Assembly: GCA_036571765.1 (NCBI GenBank)
Contig: BROE01000001.1
Coordinates: forward strand, 3,416,457 to 3,480,456
Source of the DNA: Plecoglossus altivelis
Taxonomy: Eukaryota > Chordata > Actinopteri > Osmeriformes > Plecoglossidae
Reading direction: 5' to 3'
DNA length: 64,000 bases
Numbering within the stretch: position 1 is the stretch's first letter; the number at the start of each line of letters is the position of its first letter. The position numbers and the translations under genes are program-made. This document shows positions 46,301-58,598 of the stretch, piece after piece. The notes beneath the pieces were generated by a model that saw nothing but the letters and a program-made list of their open reading frames with translations, was not told the origin of the DNA and made no database searches.

Positions 46301-49300
46301 AGAATGCTTTGTGCTAATAAACAGCAAGTCACGGGACAGTTTGTACAACATTCAGTCAACGAGTCAACATTCTGGCATGCATCCTAAAATGTAGAAGTCC
46401 TCCACCGTTGAGTACTGACTGAGATATGACGAGGTGACTGACTCGGTGCGCGACGAGAGCAGGTCCCTACCTGGTTGAGGACTTTCTGCAGGCGAGGAGT
46501 CCCCATGCTGTCAGCCATGTGCCTGTAGGACGGATGAGACAGGAAGAACTTCCTCTCAGCTGCCAGAGCTGCTTTGATGTCTTTCTTTCCATCAATGTCC
46601 TTCTGACTGCGGTTCACCACGCCGATGTAACCTGAGAGCCACCAACCCAAGGGGGAGACCAGGAGAGGGGTGGGGTGGGGGGGAGTTAAAAGGATAACAC
46701 CAAGGAGATTAAGGAGACTCGAACTGAGAACCTCAAATAGGATATATTGACAATATATTGGGATATTGATGATCTGTGATTGAGAGAGTGGGTGGTGAGA
46801 TAGAGGGAGTGAACAGTTAGCTGAAGACAACAAGTAGACAGAGAAAACAGAGTGGGTGACAGAGAGAGATGGAAAAAGACAAAGGGAAGAGAGAGAGGAA
46901 GAAGAGGAAGAAGAGCAGCGAAGGCGTGATGCAGTGCGACCACCACCCCCACCCCAACCCCCACCTCGACGAAGAGGCAGCAGCTTGTTCTCCAGGATCT
47001 CCCGGGCGTCTGTGCCCTCGTCCATCAGGTCCAGCTTTGTGATCACCCCAATGGTCCTCTGGCCTGGGGAGGGGAGAGAGGCAGGAGGTGAGCCGTGGGG
47101 AGGTGCAGGGTCAGGACCTGAGGCTAATAAGGTTGACACCAAAGCTTTAAGGCTAACCTGAATAACTAACCATATCTCCTCATGTCTATTTTTCTATGGG
47201 ACATCACTCCCAGTGGCTCATACACCTACATTGTTCCATTATGGTGGCTCACTTGCAAAAATGAATGTAAAAGAAATTAACCACAGACAATGCATATACA
47301 GGTGTATGCTGTACAGTCTTGTGTTTGTCGCTCGGGAGCTTTTTCACTCACCCTGGGGGTCCACGTCTTTGGCCAGTTTGAGGGCGTCGGAGTTGGCCAG
47401 ATCGCTGTTGGCCGGGGTGACGGCCAGGATCAGGCAGCTCTCCCTGCAGATAAACTGCATGATCATGTCCCTGATCTGTTGCTCGATGTCTGCCGGCTGG
47501 TCGCCCACTGGTACCTTGGTGATTCCGGGCAAGTCGATCAGGGTCAGGTTCAGCACTGCAGCGAGGGAGGCAGAAGAGGCACATGGCTCCACTGAATGAG
47601 TAAACCCATCTACTAGCTCTAGCAGAATCAGCAGTGTTGTGATTTATTCCTGAACGGCACCGGTAAACATGTGTGGCTCGCGGCAGTGCCAGTATGGTTT
47701 AGGTAGAGATCAGATGGGGATGTGAGAATTTTCGATGTTGGGGACCGTCAGATGAGGGGAGCTGTCTCACCGTGTGGAGAGTAAACACGCAAGTTGATAG
47801 GGACCGGAGAGATGCCCTTGTTGGCTCCGGTGATGCGGTCGGTCTCTGCCTCAATCTCCTGGCGAACCTCGTCGAAGTCTGTGAACTTCTTCCCTTTGCA
47901 GTGCAGGAACTCGGCCCATTCTGGATAGACGTAGCAACAGAGCCATGTGGATCTCTACGGAAAAGAATGTGTACGTGTGTGTGTGTATGTATGTGTGTGT
48001 ATGTGTGTGTATGTATGTGTACGTACGTATGTGTGTGTAAATATGTGTATGTATGTGTACGTATGTGTATGTGTGTGTATGTATGTGTACGTATATGTAT
48101 GTGTGTGTATGTATGTGTACGTATGTGTGTGTGTGTGTGTATGTATGTATGTGTACGTATGTGTATGTGTGTGTATGTATGTGTATGTATGTGTATGTGT
48201 GTGAATGTATGTGTACGTATGTGTATGTGTGTGAATGTATGTGTACGTATGTGTATGTGTGTGTGTGTATGTATGTATGTGTACGCACCTGCATTGGCGC
48301 TGATAAGCTGCAGGACAAGGGGTCTACGGGTGACAATCCCAGAGCCACGGGGCAGGAAGTCCCTGAGGAAAGACAGCCAATCGGACACAGTTTGAGGAGG
48401 GGTTTAACTAGATATGAAAACAAAGGTTGAAATGGCTATGACGTTATAATGAAAATGCCACTTGTTAACATGCTTCTGGGATGAACAAATAATTGTGCTT
48501 CCAAACAATTAAATGACATGACTTTATTACTACAGTCTCCAGACCTGATATAATTTAATCACCTTGAAATTAAATGAAATGCATCTTACGAGTAGATTTG
48601 GCTACTTGGCTGCAAGGATGAAACTAAACGACTGACTGATGATAAGGATTTTTAAAAAGGTGTGTTATGGCAGGACTTGGAGTACTATTTACAAATTATG
48701 ACCTTGATCTATCCGTAGCTTACTGCAGCGATGTGTTTGTGTGTCTGTGCCTAAGGTGTATACACTTTCACATCAATTCATGCTAACAGTCAAATTGAAA
48801 CAGCTTCAGATTAACATATATTGATCCAGAGGCCACCAGGGCTTCCAAAAAAAAGGTGGCTATTCAGCTCTGTGGGGGCCAACTCTAGACAGATGGGTCA
48901 TTACTCAGCATCACGGATCTCTGGGGTGACAGGTCCCTGACTGATGATGCTGAGTCCGTGCATCCATCTGTAACTATAGATACCAGGGATACCCTCCCCT
49001 GAGCACCCACGAAAGAGGGGATTGGTTGATTTATCAACCAGTGTCTCCTTACATACTATGGGTTCATACAGAACAGGAGCAGGTTATGGATGGATGATGT
49101 TTACCATCATGATCCTGAATCTACTGATGTTTTTACTTTCTCCCAGTCAAAGACATTAATAGGATAGACCTTGCTAGTTTTTTAGAAATGAACATCTCAA
49201 GGAACTGTAGATTGCATACATCATATTACAACAGTATATGCAAAAGATCTGAAAGTATGAGATAAAATGTACACACCTTGTACAGCTTCACAAAACTCAA

Positions 49301-49923
49301 GGCATTTCAAAGGAAATACATCTGAGGTATATAAATGATGTGGTAGTCGATACAGGAAGTACCTTGCATTTCTACGGCTGCAGTATAGACTTGAAAATGA
49401 GAGTCCTGCGTAAAACTCATATACCTAGATAGGCCTACCTAAAAATGCAGTAATGAAAATGGACATTTCAGGGGTTGATGTGAGTCTGAATGGGCTACCC
49501 GTAGGGGTTGCTGTAACCCAAATACCGGCTCCCCTGTCATACATGCGTTAGAAGTGTGTTAAAAATAAGATGGTGACTCCACCGGCGAATGGGAGTAGAA
49601 TGGGGACACCGAAATGTGCGCGTCATCATAGCAAAACAACATAATCAAATGAGTAATGAATGGTCAACAACTGTGGACGAACTGACACGTGTCACGGCGG
49701 TCTTTAGGCTGACAAACAAGGATTAACTATTTATGGTGGTCAATTAAGCGTTGCTCACTTACCTGCCTACAAAGTTCTCTAGCACTGAGCTCTTGCCAGC
49801 GCTCTGTCCGCCAACCACGGCGATTTGAGGCAGATCAAGATTGCAGCTCTGACCGATGGTACTGAAAGCATCCTGGAGCTTGTTCACCAGCGGGATGAGG
49901 TCCTCCATTCCACGGTTACCCAT
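37337..49923 (-). CDS. dnm3: Dynamin-3, large GTPase of membrane fission
   Basis: Twenty exons join in phase to 864 aa: 49763-49923, 48289-48362, 47771-47920, 47352-47555, 46965-47063, 46471-46631, 46032-46174, 45803-45938, 45528-45595, 45283-45421, 44980-45066, 44792-44862, 44437-44488, 42882-42995, 39377-39486, 38960-39074, 38501-38665, 38081-38313, 37793-37966 and 37337-37475. The GTPase domain has P-loop GGQSAGKSS, switch II DLPG and TKLD. Stalk, PH domain (IRKGWLTISN to LLRAGVYPEK), GTPase effector domain and a proline-rich tail follow. Dynamins pinch off endocytic vesicles. The PH and middle-domain wording and the SUCO/MYOC/PRDX6 neighbourhood favour DNM3 over DNM1. Fish may have two dnm3 copies. 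The last exon is the least certain. A miRNA cluster lies antisense in the 39487-42881 intron. Confidence 0.93.
39490..39521. repeat. (GA)n microsatellite
   Basis: GA repeat immediately upstream (on the minus strand) of the dnm3 exon at 39377-39486. Confidence 0.9.
39650..40960. repeat. Long purine/pyrimidine strand-biased tracts
   Basis: Blocks of G/A-rich sequence (39690-39930, 40310-40400, 40875-40970) alternate with C/T-rich sequence (40090-40200, 40590-40690) in the dnm3 intron, ending just before the miR-199 hairpin. Confidence 0.75.
41030..41120 (+). ncRNA. mir199: mir-199 precursor hairpin
   Basis: The 5p arm at 41044-41066 begins CCCAGTGTTCAGACTACCTG and the 3p arm at 41083-41104 begins ACAGTAGTCTGCACATTGGT. 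Both match the vertebrate miR-199a arms I know, and they fold back on each other over a short loop. The hairpin lies antisense inside the dnm3 intron 39487-42881, the known position of the mammalian DNM3OS cluster. Family knowledge links miR-199 to mesenchyme and skeletal development. The host transcript should be a plus-strand dnm3os-like RNA, whose ends I cannot define. Confidence 0.96.
42488..42600 (+). ncRNA. mir214: mir-214 precursor hairpin
   Basis: The 5p arm at 42513-42534 begins TGCCTGTCTACACTTGCTGT and the 3p arm at 42554-42574 begins ACAGCAGGCACAGACAGGCA. The arms pair across a 19-base loop. It lies 1.45 kb after mir-199 on the same strand and in the same intron, consistent with one primary transcript. 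miR-214 is known to tune Hedgehog signalling in zebrafish through su(fu). The complementary strand is part of the dnm3 intron, where mammals encode miR-3120. Confidence 0.96.
44105..44135. repeat. (AAAT)n microsatellite
   Basis: Tetranucleotide AAAT repeat in a dnm3 intron. Confidence 0.9.
47965..48285. repeat. ~320-bp compound (GTAT/GTGT/GTAC)n repeat
   Basis: Alternating purine-pyrimidine repeat of GTGTATGTATGTGTACGTAT type in dnm3 intron 2. It abuts the donor of the exon at 48289-48362 and produces meaningless long open frames on both strands. Confidence 0.95.
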
Positions 49924-52859
49924 GGTGTCTGTAGACTGGGGGCTCGAGATCAAAGAATGGAGATCGGGGGGGGATGCGGTGCTATATTAGCCAGGCTACC
50001 GTACTTGTAGATGTTGTGAAGTCATCTAGCCGCGCATTGCCCCGAGCCAAGCAAGGGTCGAATTGACTGAGGAGAGAAAAATGTTGAGAGCGAGAAGGAC
50101 AGACTACTGCGCAGTTTGCTTGCCACTACCTCGCCAGCACACACACCAACACACCATTATTTTCAAGGGCATTTGTAGTGCAAATCCTTGTAACAACCCA
50201 GGTCTATATATACATCTCTAAATCCTTGCGTTCGAATTTACAGCCTACAGGCTACGTGTATGAGGTTTACATGATTTGCAGCGCTTAGAAGACAGTGCTG
50301 CCCAACTGCATTGTAGTAATAATTAGATACAAGCGGAGAAATCGTCTTTTATACATCTATTGGAATTTGGCATTACCCTTTCTCAAGGTTCCCTTGGCGT
50401 TTCCTATGTCCAAGCAAACCAGTTACTGTCGCTGTCCAGTCCTGAAGCGGCAGGAAATAAGCAACAGCGCCAAGGTCCAGATCCTGCGCGATATAAGCGA
50501 GGCTACCAGCACCACCTGCTATCACGGAGCATCGGTTTGATAAATACTCTATGCAATAATCATATTTTCAAACCGTTCGTTATGCTTAGATGGACGTCAA
50601 TGCCTCATCCCGAGCCAAATTCGCCTCTGACAGATTAATCTTTTTTTTACGCAGCCGCGATAATTGCGAGGCAGCGCCGCGCCTCGCCATTTAATCGACA
50701 ATGTAAGTGTCCAATGAAAATCGAGAAGCTGTGGTCGTGGCTCACAAACTCGGGGTTTAATAGGCAGCAAACCAGCAAGTTAGGTATAGCAAACCCGCCT
50801 CCTGTTTACATCGTGCCATCTCTGCCTTCGTGACTCATGCGACACGGGCTGCGCATCACCGCACCAGTCAGGATTTGATGCGCTCTTGTATACCCCTGCA
50901 GTACAAGAAACATTTTGAAAATGTGTTAGAAGCCTTCCCCGATATGGATGACAGACGGAATGTCAATACGAATCTCATGCGTTTTACATTGATCTCCAAG
51001 TCTAATAGAAGAGACATGGTTGTCATTAGGCATTGAGCACATAATTGGTGAAGGATGGTAGCCTATGTCACTGCAGGCCATGGACAAGGAACCCACATCC
51101 ACCATTACCTCTGCAAGCCAACCCCAATGTCAGATACAAGCCAGGAGGACACTGTATCCACCACACTGGTTATGAACAATAGCCTTATTAATTTTTCATG
51201 TTGTGCATCTAAGTTGTGATTTGAGGAATTCTGGTTGGCCGCCTGGAAACGATTGTGACTGCTCTCATGGACAGCATTTAAGGCTTTCAAATTGAAGCAG
51301 AATGTTTCAGAATGCTGTCTGCTTGCTGTGGATGGAGCAGCCTGCCTCCACAAAGCTTTCTAGGAGGCCCAAGCTTCATAGGTGCCATTCCCTTCCACCA
51401 TCATGGTGAAAACATCTTGATTAGTGCTGGTACACATATGCTGCTGTTTTGCAGACTCCTCACTAGGTGGCAGTAGTGACCTAAGTCAGTACTATTAGGC
51501 CCATTAAGTGTTCCTTATAGATAGTGGTGAATCCAGCCTAAGGCCAACTTTCTGTTACTCTCAGACTTCACAAATGTAACATGTGATGTTACTTAGAGAA
51601 AAATGTAAAAAGGACCATTTATACACATTGCAATTACATAGAAAGGACCTGTCATTAAATGATTCTGAAACTCACAAGTGACAAATCAATCTTCAAACAT
51701 CTCCTAAATTAGCATTCAGCGGCATGTTGCTAAATTGTTGACTGACTAGCGCTAGCAGTGTTAAGTTCAACCCTGTGACCCTGCCAGTCTGTTGGAGAAG
51801 TCTGTCTTAGTTAATTCAGTGATCCAACCACATGGGCTTCTATCTCCGGTACTCCGTCTCTCCCTGGTAAACACAGGCGACCATGCACACTGCAATAAAG
51901 CATTATTAAATAATCACATTTATTGACATTATAAACAGACACAGAACAATAGAAAGAATCATTTGTTTATTTTCCGGACAAGAGGATCTAAAGGGTTGTT
52001 TCAGATGATGGTGTGTGACATAGTTTTGACTCTAACCACACATATCATATATCTTGAGGTATCTGGGACAGTCAAAGGGTTCAAGTCTGTGTCAAATGTT
52101 TACTGGTAAGTTCAACTGTGGGTGGAACTGTTTTTAGACCTGACGTTACCCAGCCTCTTCTCAGTGCACTGTCAGTTCCTAATAGGTGTGTTCTGCCCTT
52201 GGCGCAGAGTATCATAGTGTCAAACAGAAAGGGCCCATTCTCACCTTTTCACCTTTAGTTGGTGATTGGCTCTGCAGAGCAGCCAGGAGTTCACAGGGTT
52301 TCACCTTTTGTACGTTCGACAACAACAGTCACGTGGCACTGAACATGCCAGAGGCACACTCATCACAGTTCCTGCTCTGTGTCCCAGATGAAGGACAAAT
52401 CAGGGGGTTTTATTCCTAACTTTTGTCTGTTTGGATCTGACCCAATATATTAAACACTGGTTTCACTAGCTTTTGCTCCACTAGGTTGGAACATTCAGTA
52501 CTCAAAAAGTCGGAAACCTTTTATTTGTGGGTCTTTTTTTATTGCTGACAGTTATTTTCCTTGATGAATGTTATTTTTCAAAATGTATAAGCCATGCCCA
52601 GAACTTTGAAAAGATTTCAAAGTATGATCTAAGACACGTGAGTCCATGACCTTTTGATGGAACAGTGAATTGATGTAACCTGACATGTGCGTTGCTTCTC
52701 TGTTCTTGCATCTATTCAGACACAGTGATGTGTTTGCAAACGTTTTTGATGACATTCATGTTTGTGTGCACTAAAACCAAATATGCCCTTTCAAGCAGTT
52801 TCGCAATTAGAGCATTTCCTGTTAACATACTCTGCTAGATCACCTGTGTCCAAGGATGT

Positions 52860-52918
52860 ACACGTGTGTGTGTTTGTGCGTGTGCGTGTGTGTGTGTGTG
52901 CGTGCGTGCATGCGTGTC
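52860..52918. repeat. (GT)n microsatellite
   Basis: GTGTGTGT with GC-containing interruptions (GTGCGTGCGTGCATGCGT). Confidence 0.9.
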
Positions 52919-55436
52919 AGGACAGATGAGAAGAACCACTGGTCTCTGATGAGTGAAGGTTGTGGGTGTCGTCTAAGGGTTGGGGGTAAGGAGAAGCCAG
53001 CGAGAGGAGTTCCCCTCAATTTCTCTCCTTCTGTCCATAACTGTATTCTTTTGAGGCACCCATCGCCCATGCTTCACTGCAGCACCCTGTTTGCACAGAG
53101 GAACGACTGCTGGGCTCATCAGAGCCGAAACGTCACGGGCCAGCCAGTTCATCTCTGTGCCTGCTGTACTGTGCAGGGGTCAGAAAAGAGAATTATGGCA
53201 CCTTATCTCTTTCCCTATCCTCCCATCCTTCATTTATTTTGATGGCAAAGTCATTCCTGGTACAGCTCCACCTAAGGGATGGAACCTTGTTATTAAACTG
53301 TCATCAATGGAAAAACCAGTTGTCTCTTACATAACATGCACATTACACCTCCACACCACCTACTGTACGCTGTCGAATGTCCATAACACACAAACATTAT
53401 CTCTGGTGAAATTATGGAGGTGTGTCATTGCATGGAGCAGTTAGGTAGGAATTTATTGAGGGTTTTAAATGTACAGTATTATGACCAGTGGAATTCCATG
53501 ATACCCGCACTTCTAAAATAATACGACCAAAGGCTGATCATTTCTGACAATATTACTGGAATTACAAAAGAAAGGAATTTCTATTTGTATGTTTACACTA
53601 TATATTAAGAAGAAGCCAAGACAAGACAGGCACAGACAGACAAAATGACTAAGAGAAAGAGTTTCAGAAATAATATACTTTCTACTATACTATTATCTTG
53701 GTATAAGATGGCTCCTGACATCCAGTAACAAGATTTACCAGCAGTCATCTTCGAACATAGCGAGTGTGTTTGGAGTATTCCTTTGGTGACTAAGGGGACC
53801 GGGTCCAGTGGTGTGTTTGTACAGGGGCCTGCTGCCGTGTGAGTCTGTCTGCATCTTTAATGAGAGCTTGTGAAGTCAAACACCTGCAATGACCTGGCAG
53901 GGTCTCAACAACACTTACAGTAAGAAGGGTGTGTAGAGCCCCGATCCACAGTGATTACAACAGAGCCACGGCAGACAGCAGACGATGTTTAATCCTTTAC
54001 AGAGAAAAACATGTCTTCCTGCTCCCTGAGGGCCCAATTAGCACTCTACAAACAGCTCTGTGATAGCCAAGGACTTGTCCTCATACTGAGGGTACTCAAT
54101 AAATAGCGTTCACCTTTTCCCAAATTGTGAATGAAACCTGATGACCCCTTCAATCTGCTTTTGTAAGTCTACGTTGGCACAGAGATGGCCAACAGGAGCG
54201 CCACTTCACACAATAGTAGCGCTGGCTAGAAAAAGCCTTAATAAAGACATAACTACAAACAGACACTCTAACAAACATATGTAGAATGTCTGTGGAGAGT
54301 TTGGTTGTTGATGCTCCAGTACCTGCGTGGCAGTTGGAGGTCATGAGAGGGGTGGGAGTTCCTGTGTGGCGTGCTCAGAACTGCATGCACTGTGTCTGCC
54401 TCACCCACTATATCATACGTACCAGTCTGGCACCACGTGGAACTGGCCATTACACAATGTTCACACCTTTGGATACCAGTTTGTGGACTGTGTGAGGCGC
54501 TCAGAATGTGTAAACATTTCTTTCAGTGGAGAAACTCTGCCATTTTTTTCAGAGGATAAATCCCGTGATAGTCCATCATTAGCGAGCAAGATTTATGACT
54601 GACATATCACAATATATGAAAGATTATGCACAAATCCTTTAATATGATTAAGTAATGCTTAGTTTTACACAGAATATTAAAAGAGTTCATTTATCTATGT
54701 AGAAAAAGTCCCTTAGTTGGTCTGTAGACTGAGTTACTGGCAACACACTGGGATTTTCCAGGCACCAGGGAACTAAAGTATTTTGTCCACATTTTATTGC
54801 CTTGGGTCTGGAGTTTGACTGCTTATCTCATCTGTTGATTTTGTGATTATGTAACTCTGTTCCTATGAAGTTTGAAATTAAAATATGTGATTGGATGGAT
54901 CTTTCAAAACAAAACCTACTCCCCCCCCCCTCTAAATTGATCACAGCCAATTTCCCTGACTTTACTACGTTTCCTTATATCACTGAACGCAAAAGGGTTC
55001 ATGTATGAGTACCAGCTGCTCACTTCAACAGTCCATTGGTGGACTGACTGCTGGGGATGTTGTTTGCTCCAGTGTGTCCAGCCCAAACCTTCAGGGTCAG
55101 TGGAGGAGTCCCAAAGTATATGAGCTGGGATGAAGCAAAACAGGATGTCAGGCTCTTAATGTTATGTAAGAAAACCCTTGCTTCAGAGGTGAACGCACAG
55201 GGGGACTTTGTGGAATTTTCCCAGTGAGTGAGATTTGAGACCTTTGAGGTTTGATTTTGTGGAACCAAATCTCAGTGGTGCACGTGGAGAGGGAGGAGGG
55301 TTTGAAAGATAAATCATTTCTGAAGCTGTATTATGAATTGGAGTCAAGCGTGGCTCGGCGCAGTGCAAATATGCAAAAACCATTACTCTGCTCCCTGAGG
55401 GATGAGAGGCAGAGTCTGTTGTGAGTCCTTAAGCGC

Positions 55437-55482
55437 CCCCCCCCCCCCCCCCCCCTCCCCACACACACACACACACACCTGC
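55437..55482. repeat. Poly-C and (CA)n tract
   Basis: About 18 C residues interrupted once, then CCCCACACAC repeats. Confidence 0.9.
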
Positions 55483-56417
55483 CCCCCTCCGGGATCTCCT
55501 GCAGCTCTTTCAGACTTCCTATCATTTGTTTTTTCCTTAATCGACGTGCCTTGGCCATGTGACTGGAGTGAGCCCCCCCCCTCTTCTTCTATTAGGAACA
55601 CGTGCTGCACACACCTGCGTAAAATGCTAGACCCTGGCCCAGCTGTGAGGTGGGGGCCTGAGTAGGGGCGACTGCTAACATAACTTGAATTGCATTGTAA
55701 TGAAACACCTTGTTTGGGTTGTACATGAATGGAATAAAGAATCAAGCAAAGCATTACTAAAATCCTGGTCCGTTGCTCTAGACTGATGTTGCTGTGTTGA
55801 AATACTGGCCTTAGTGATAAGTATGGGTTTAGGAGGAAGAGTTGGTCACATCCCTCATTCCTAGGCACGATCCAGACATCCTACCCTGGAAAGTGCCATT
55901 GTGGCCTCAGGTGTGCGGCTGGTGAACCAGACTATCAAGCTGTGGAGTCGGACTACTTGAATTCCAGTAAAGATTGTGGGTTTAAAAAAAACAAACACAT
56001 CGGACTCCAAATTGTTTTGCACATGAGCATCTAATACGTAGGTGATACATCCCAAGGATATTGAAATTAGAGTTAATCACACAGTAAGTTAATGATAAGT
56101 ACCAGCTAGAGAGGAAGCAAACAGAGTAGCCGTAATTGTTATCGTAAACAGGTGACAGACAGACATAATAAAGACGGGTTGTCCAGACAAAACAACCGGC
56201 AGACATAACAGCTATAAAGACACAATAAAACATAGACAGGAAAAAAACAAACATAAAACTTGGTCAGTTTTCCACTCGTACTGTCTTAAATGCACTCTGA
56301 TGCATTGCAGTCCCCAAAACACATGGTCCCACACCCCCATTCCAGCCATATCCCCTTTTCGGATGTGCAGTGCTACAGCACCTCTTGTTCCCTCCCACCC
56401 CTTTTTGCACTTGACTG

Positions 56418-56425
56418 TATAAATA
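56418..56425 (+). promoter_or_regulatory. TATA box of myoc
   Basis: TATAAATA lies about 230 bases upstream of the myoc start codon. This would place the transcription start near 56448 and give a 5' UTR of about 200 bases. Confidence 0.65.
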
Positions 56426-56655
56426 TCCCTGTCTCAGCATGCTGTAACTCAGACGCCATCTGAGACTGACCAGAGACCCAGGACAGGGGAGAGCTAAACT
56501 AATTAAACAAATAAACAAAAAGGATTCAATCAAAACAATACATAGGATCTAACTCTGCAGTAGAAGAAGGAAAATCCATCCCAGGGTAACAAGGCAAAAG
56601 AGGAAGGACTCAGCAGTCCAGAAAACCACCCAGAGAAACAACTACTCCAGCCAGA

Positions 56656-58598
56656 ATGTGGCTTCTGGTAGCCATGTGTCTGACCTGCCTGATGCTGTGC
56701 AGTCAGGGTCAGGATCGAGCCACCTTGCAGCGCTCCAGCGACGACGGCCGCTGCCAGTACATCTTCACCGTGGACAGTCCAGCAGAGGCCAGCTGCACCG
56801 GGGTAAATGGGGGCCCGGAGCTGGAGGGCATCAGGTCCCGCCTCACCCTGCTGGAGGCCCTGGTGAGCAGGCTGGTGGGAGGAGAGGGAGCCGAGGCTGA
56901 GGGGGGGCTCCGGGAGTCCTGCTCCCCGGGGGAGAAGAACCAGCTCCTGCAGGACAAGGAGCAGCTGGACAGGCAGGTGCAGGAGCTCCAGAGGAGGGTG
57001 GATGAGATGAGCCTGGAGGCTGAGACCCTAAGGCAGAGACCCTGCCACCAGCCACAGGCCCCTGGGGGCCCTCTGCAAGAACTCAGTCAGAGAACAGACA
57101 GTGGTGAGTTTCAACAGTAAGAAAGAAAATACAATTACATTTTTCATTTAATGTTAATGAAACAGATTATATAATGTCATTATTTCAATTGAGATACATA
57201 ATGATGAGCTTTCTGGTGAGTTGTGCAAAACGAGCTGTTTCTGTCAGCGTCTTAGCTGGTTGAAGAGGTATTTACGATGTAGATACCTCTTTTACAGCTC
57301 TGTCACATGCGTGTGTGTGTGAGTGGGGGGGAATGCTGCAACAATGTTGGAGGGTAAATGGCATGTGAGGAGTCTACTGAGGCTTTGATGTGGTCAGAGA
57401 GATGTAAAGAATGCCTCAGGTTGTCAGTTATTGTTCAGGTATTGTTTTACATCTTTGATCTTTGATGACATAGATTCTTCAAAAGAGCCAAGCGTAACAT
57501 ACGCTCTGACTTAATTACAAACCAAATTCTTTTCAAATTACCGCTTGCTGAGATCAGTTAATCTGTTCCTCCCTCTGCACCGCTGTCTCTCCCTCAGCGT
57601 CCGACAATGGCTCCTATCAGGAGATGAAGGCTGAGGTGACCGAGCTCCCAGCGTCCCGTCTCATTCCAGAATCCACTCAGAACTTTACAGGTACAGTGTA
57701 TGAGTCCCAACCGTTCAGTTGCAGCCACATGTCGGGAGATCTCCTCACTCAGTACAATGGCCATGTGTGTGTGTGTTTCCTCCTGTGACCAGGCTGCGGA
57801 GAGCTGGTCTCGGTGGGAGAACCTGTGCTGCACAGGAAGGCTGACGGCATCACTGGAAAGTATGGGGTGTGGCTGCAAGACCCCGAGGCCCTGGACTCTC
57901 CTTACACTAACAAGACCGTATGGCGCATAGATACTGTAGGCAAGGACGTGCGGCAGCTGTTTGCCTACGAGAACAAGGAACAATTTGTCAGAGGATTCCC
58001 CATGAAGGTACTTCTCCTACCAGAGTCCGTGGAGAGTACAGGAGCCACCCTGTACCGAGGCTCCTTCTACTACCAGCGCCGACGCAGCCGCACACTCCTC
58101 CGCTACGACCTGGCCTCCGAGAGCCTGGCTGCCCAACTGGATCTGCCCCATGCTGGCTTCCATGGCCAGCACCCCTACTCCTGGGGGGGCTACACCGACA
58201 TCGACCTGGCCGTGGACGAGCAGGGCCTGTGGGCCATCTACAGCACCAGCAAGGCCAAAGGAGCAATCGTGCTGTCCAAACTGGACCCCGACAGCCTGGA
58301 GGTGAGGAAGACCTGGGAGACCAACATCAGAAAGAACACAGTGGCCAACGCCTTCATGGTGTGTGGCCGGCTGTACACGGTGGCCAGCTACACGGCACTC
58401 AACACCACCATCAACCACGTCTTCGACACAGCCACGGGGGAAGTGCGAGCCATTACCGTGCCCTTCCGGAACCGCTACCGCTACAACAGCATGGTGGACT
58501 ACAACCATGCCCAGAGGAAGCTGTATGCATGGGACAACTTCCACATGATCACGTATGACGTGAGGCTGGGAAGAGCCAGCAGCACTGCTGCCCTCTAG
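56656..58598 (+). CDS. myoc: Myocilin, secreted olfactomedin-domain glycoprotein
   Basis: Three exons, 56656-57103, 57598-57690 and 57793-58598, give 448 aa (human 504) with the same exon plan as human MYOC. The start MWLLVAMCLTCLMLCSQG is a signal peptide. Exon 1 also encodes a heptad-rich coiled coil (LLQDKEQLDRQVQELQRRVD), shorter than in mammals. Exon 3 is the olfactomedin propeller. It has CGELVSVGEP and VANAFMVCG, whose cysteines correspond to the human C245-C433 disulfide. The calcium-site residues in WGGYTDIDLAVDE, VANAF and MVDYN are also kept. In mammals the protein is secreted into aqueous humour and mutant forms cause glaucoma. AATAAA at 58940 probably ends the mRNA. Confidence 0.95.

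Larger units (their letters stand above)
49924..56417. other. dnm3 promoter side and intergenic DNA
   Basis: The dnm3 5' UTR and promoter should lie in roughly 49924-50900, which includes a CpG-rich patch near 50650-50690. The rest, up to the myoc promoter, has no supported gene. Microsatellites lie at 52860-52918 (GT) and 55437-55482 (poly-C then CA). No TATA box could be assigned for dnm3. Confidence 0.5.

Noticed and set aside
47699..48423. Long open frames on both strands rich in THTHTYTH / CVCVCVYV
   Set aside because: They are translations of the (GTAT/GTGT)n repeat, and real dnm3 exons at 47771-47920 and 48289-48362 explain the non-repeat parts.
52856..53444. Possible small gene between dnm3 and myoc
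   Set aside because: The frames begin in a GT repeat, show no family motif and lack convincing splice sites.
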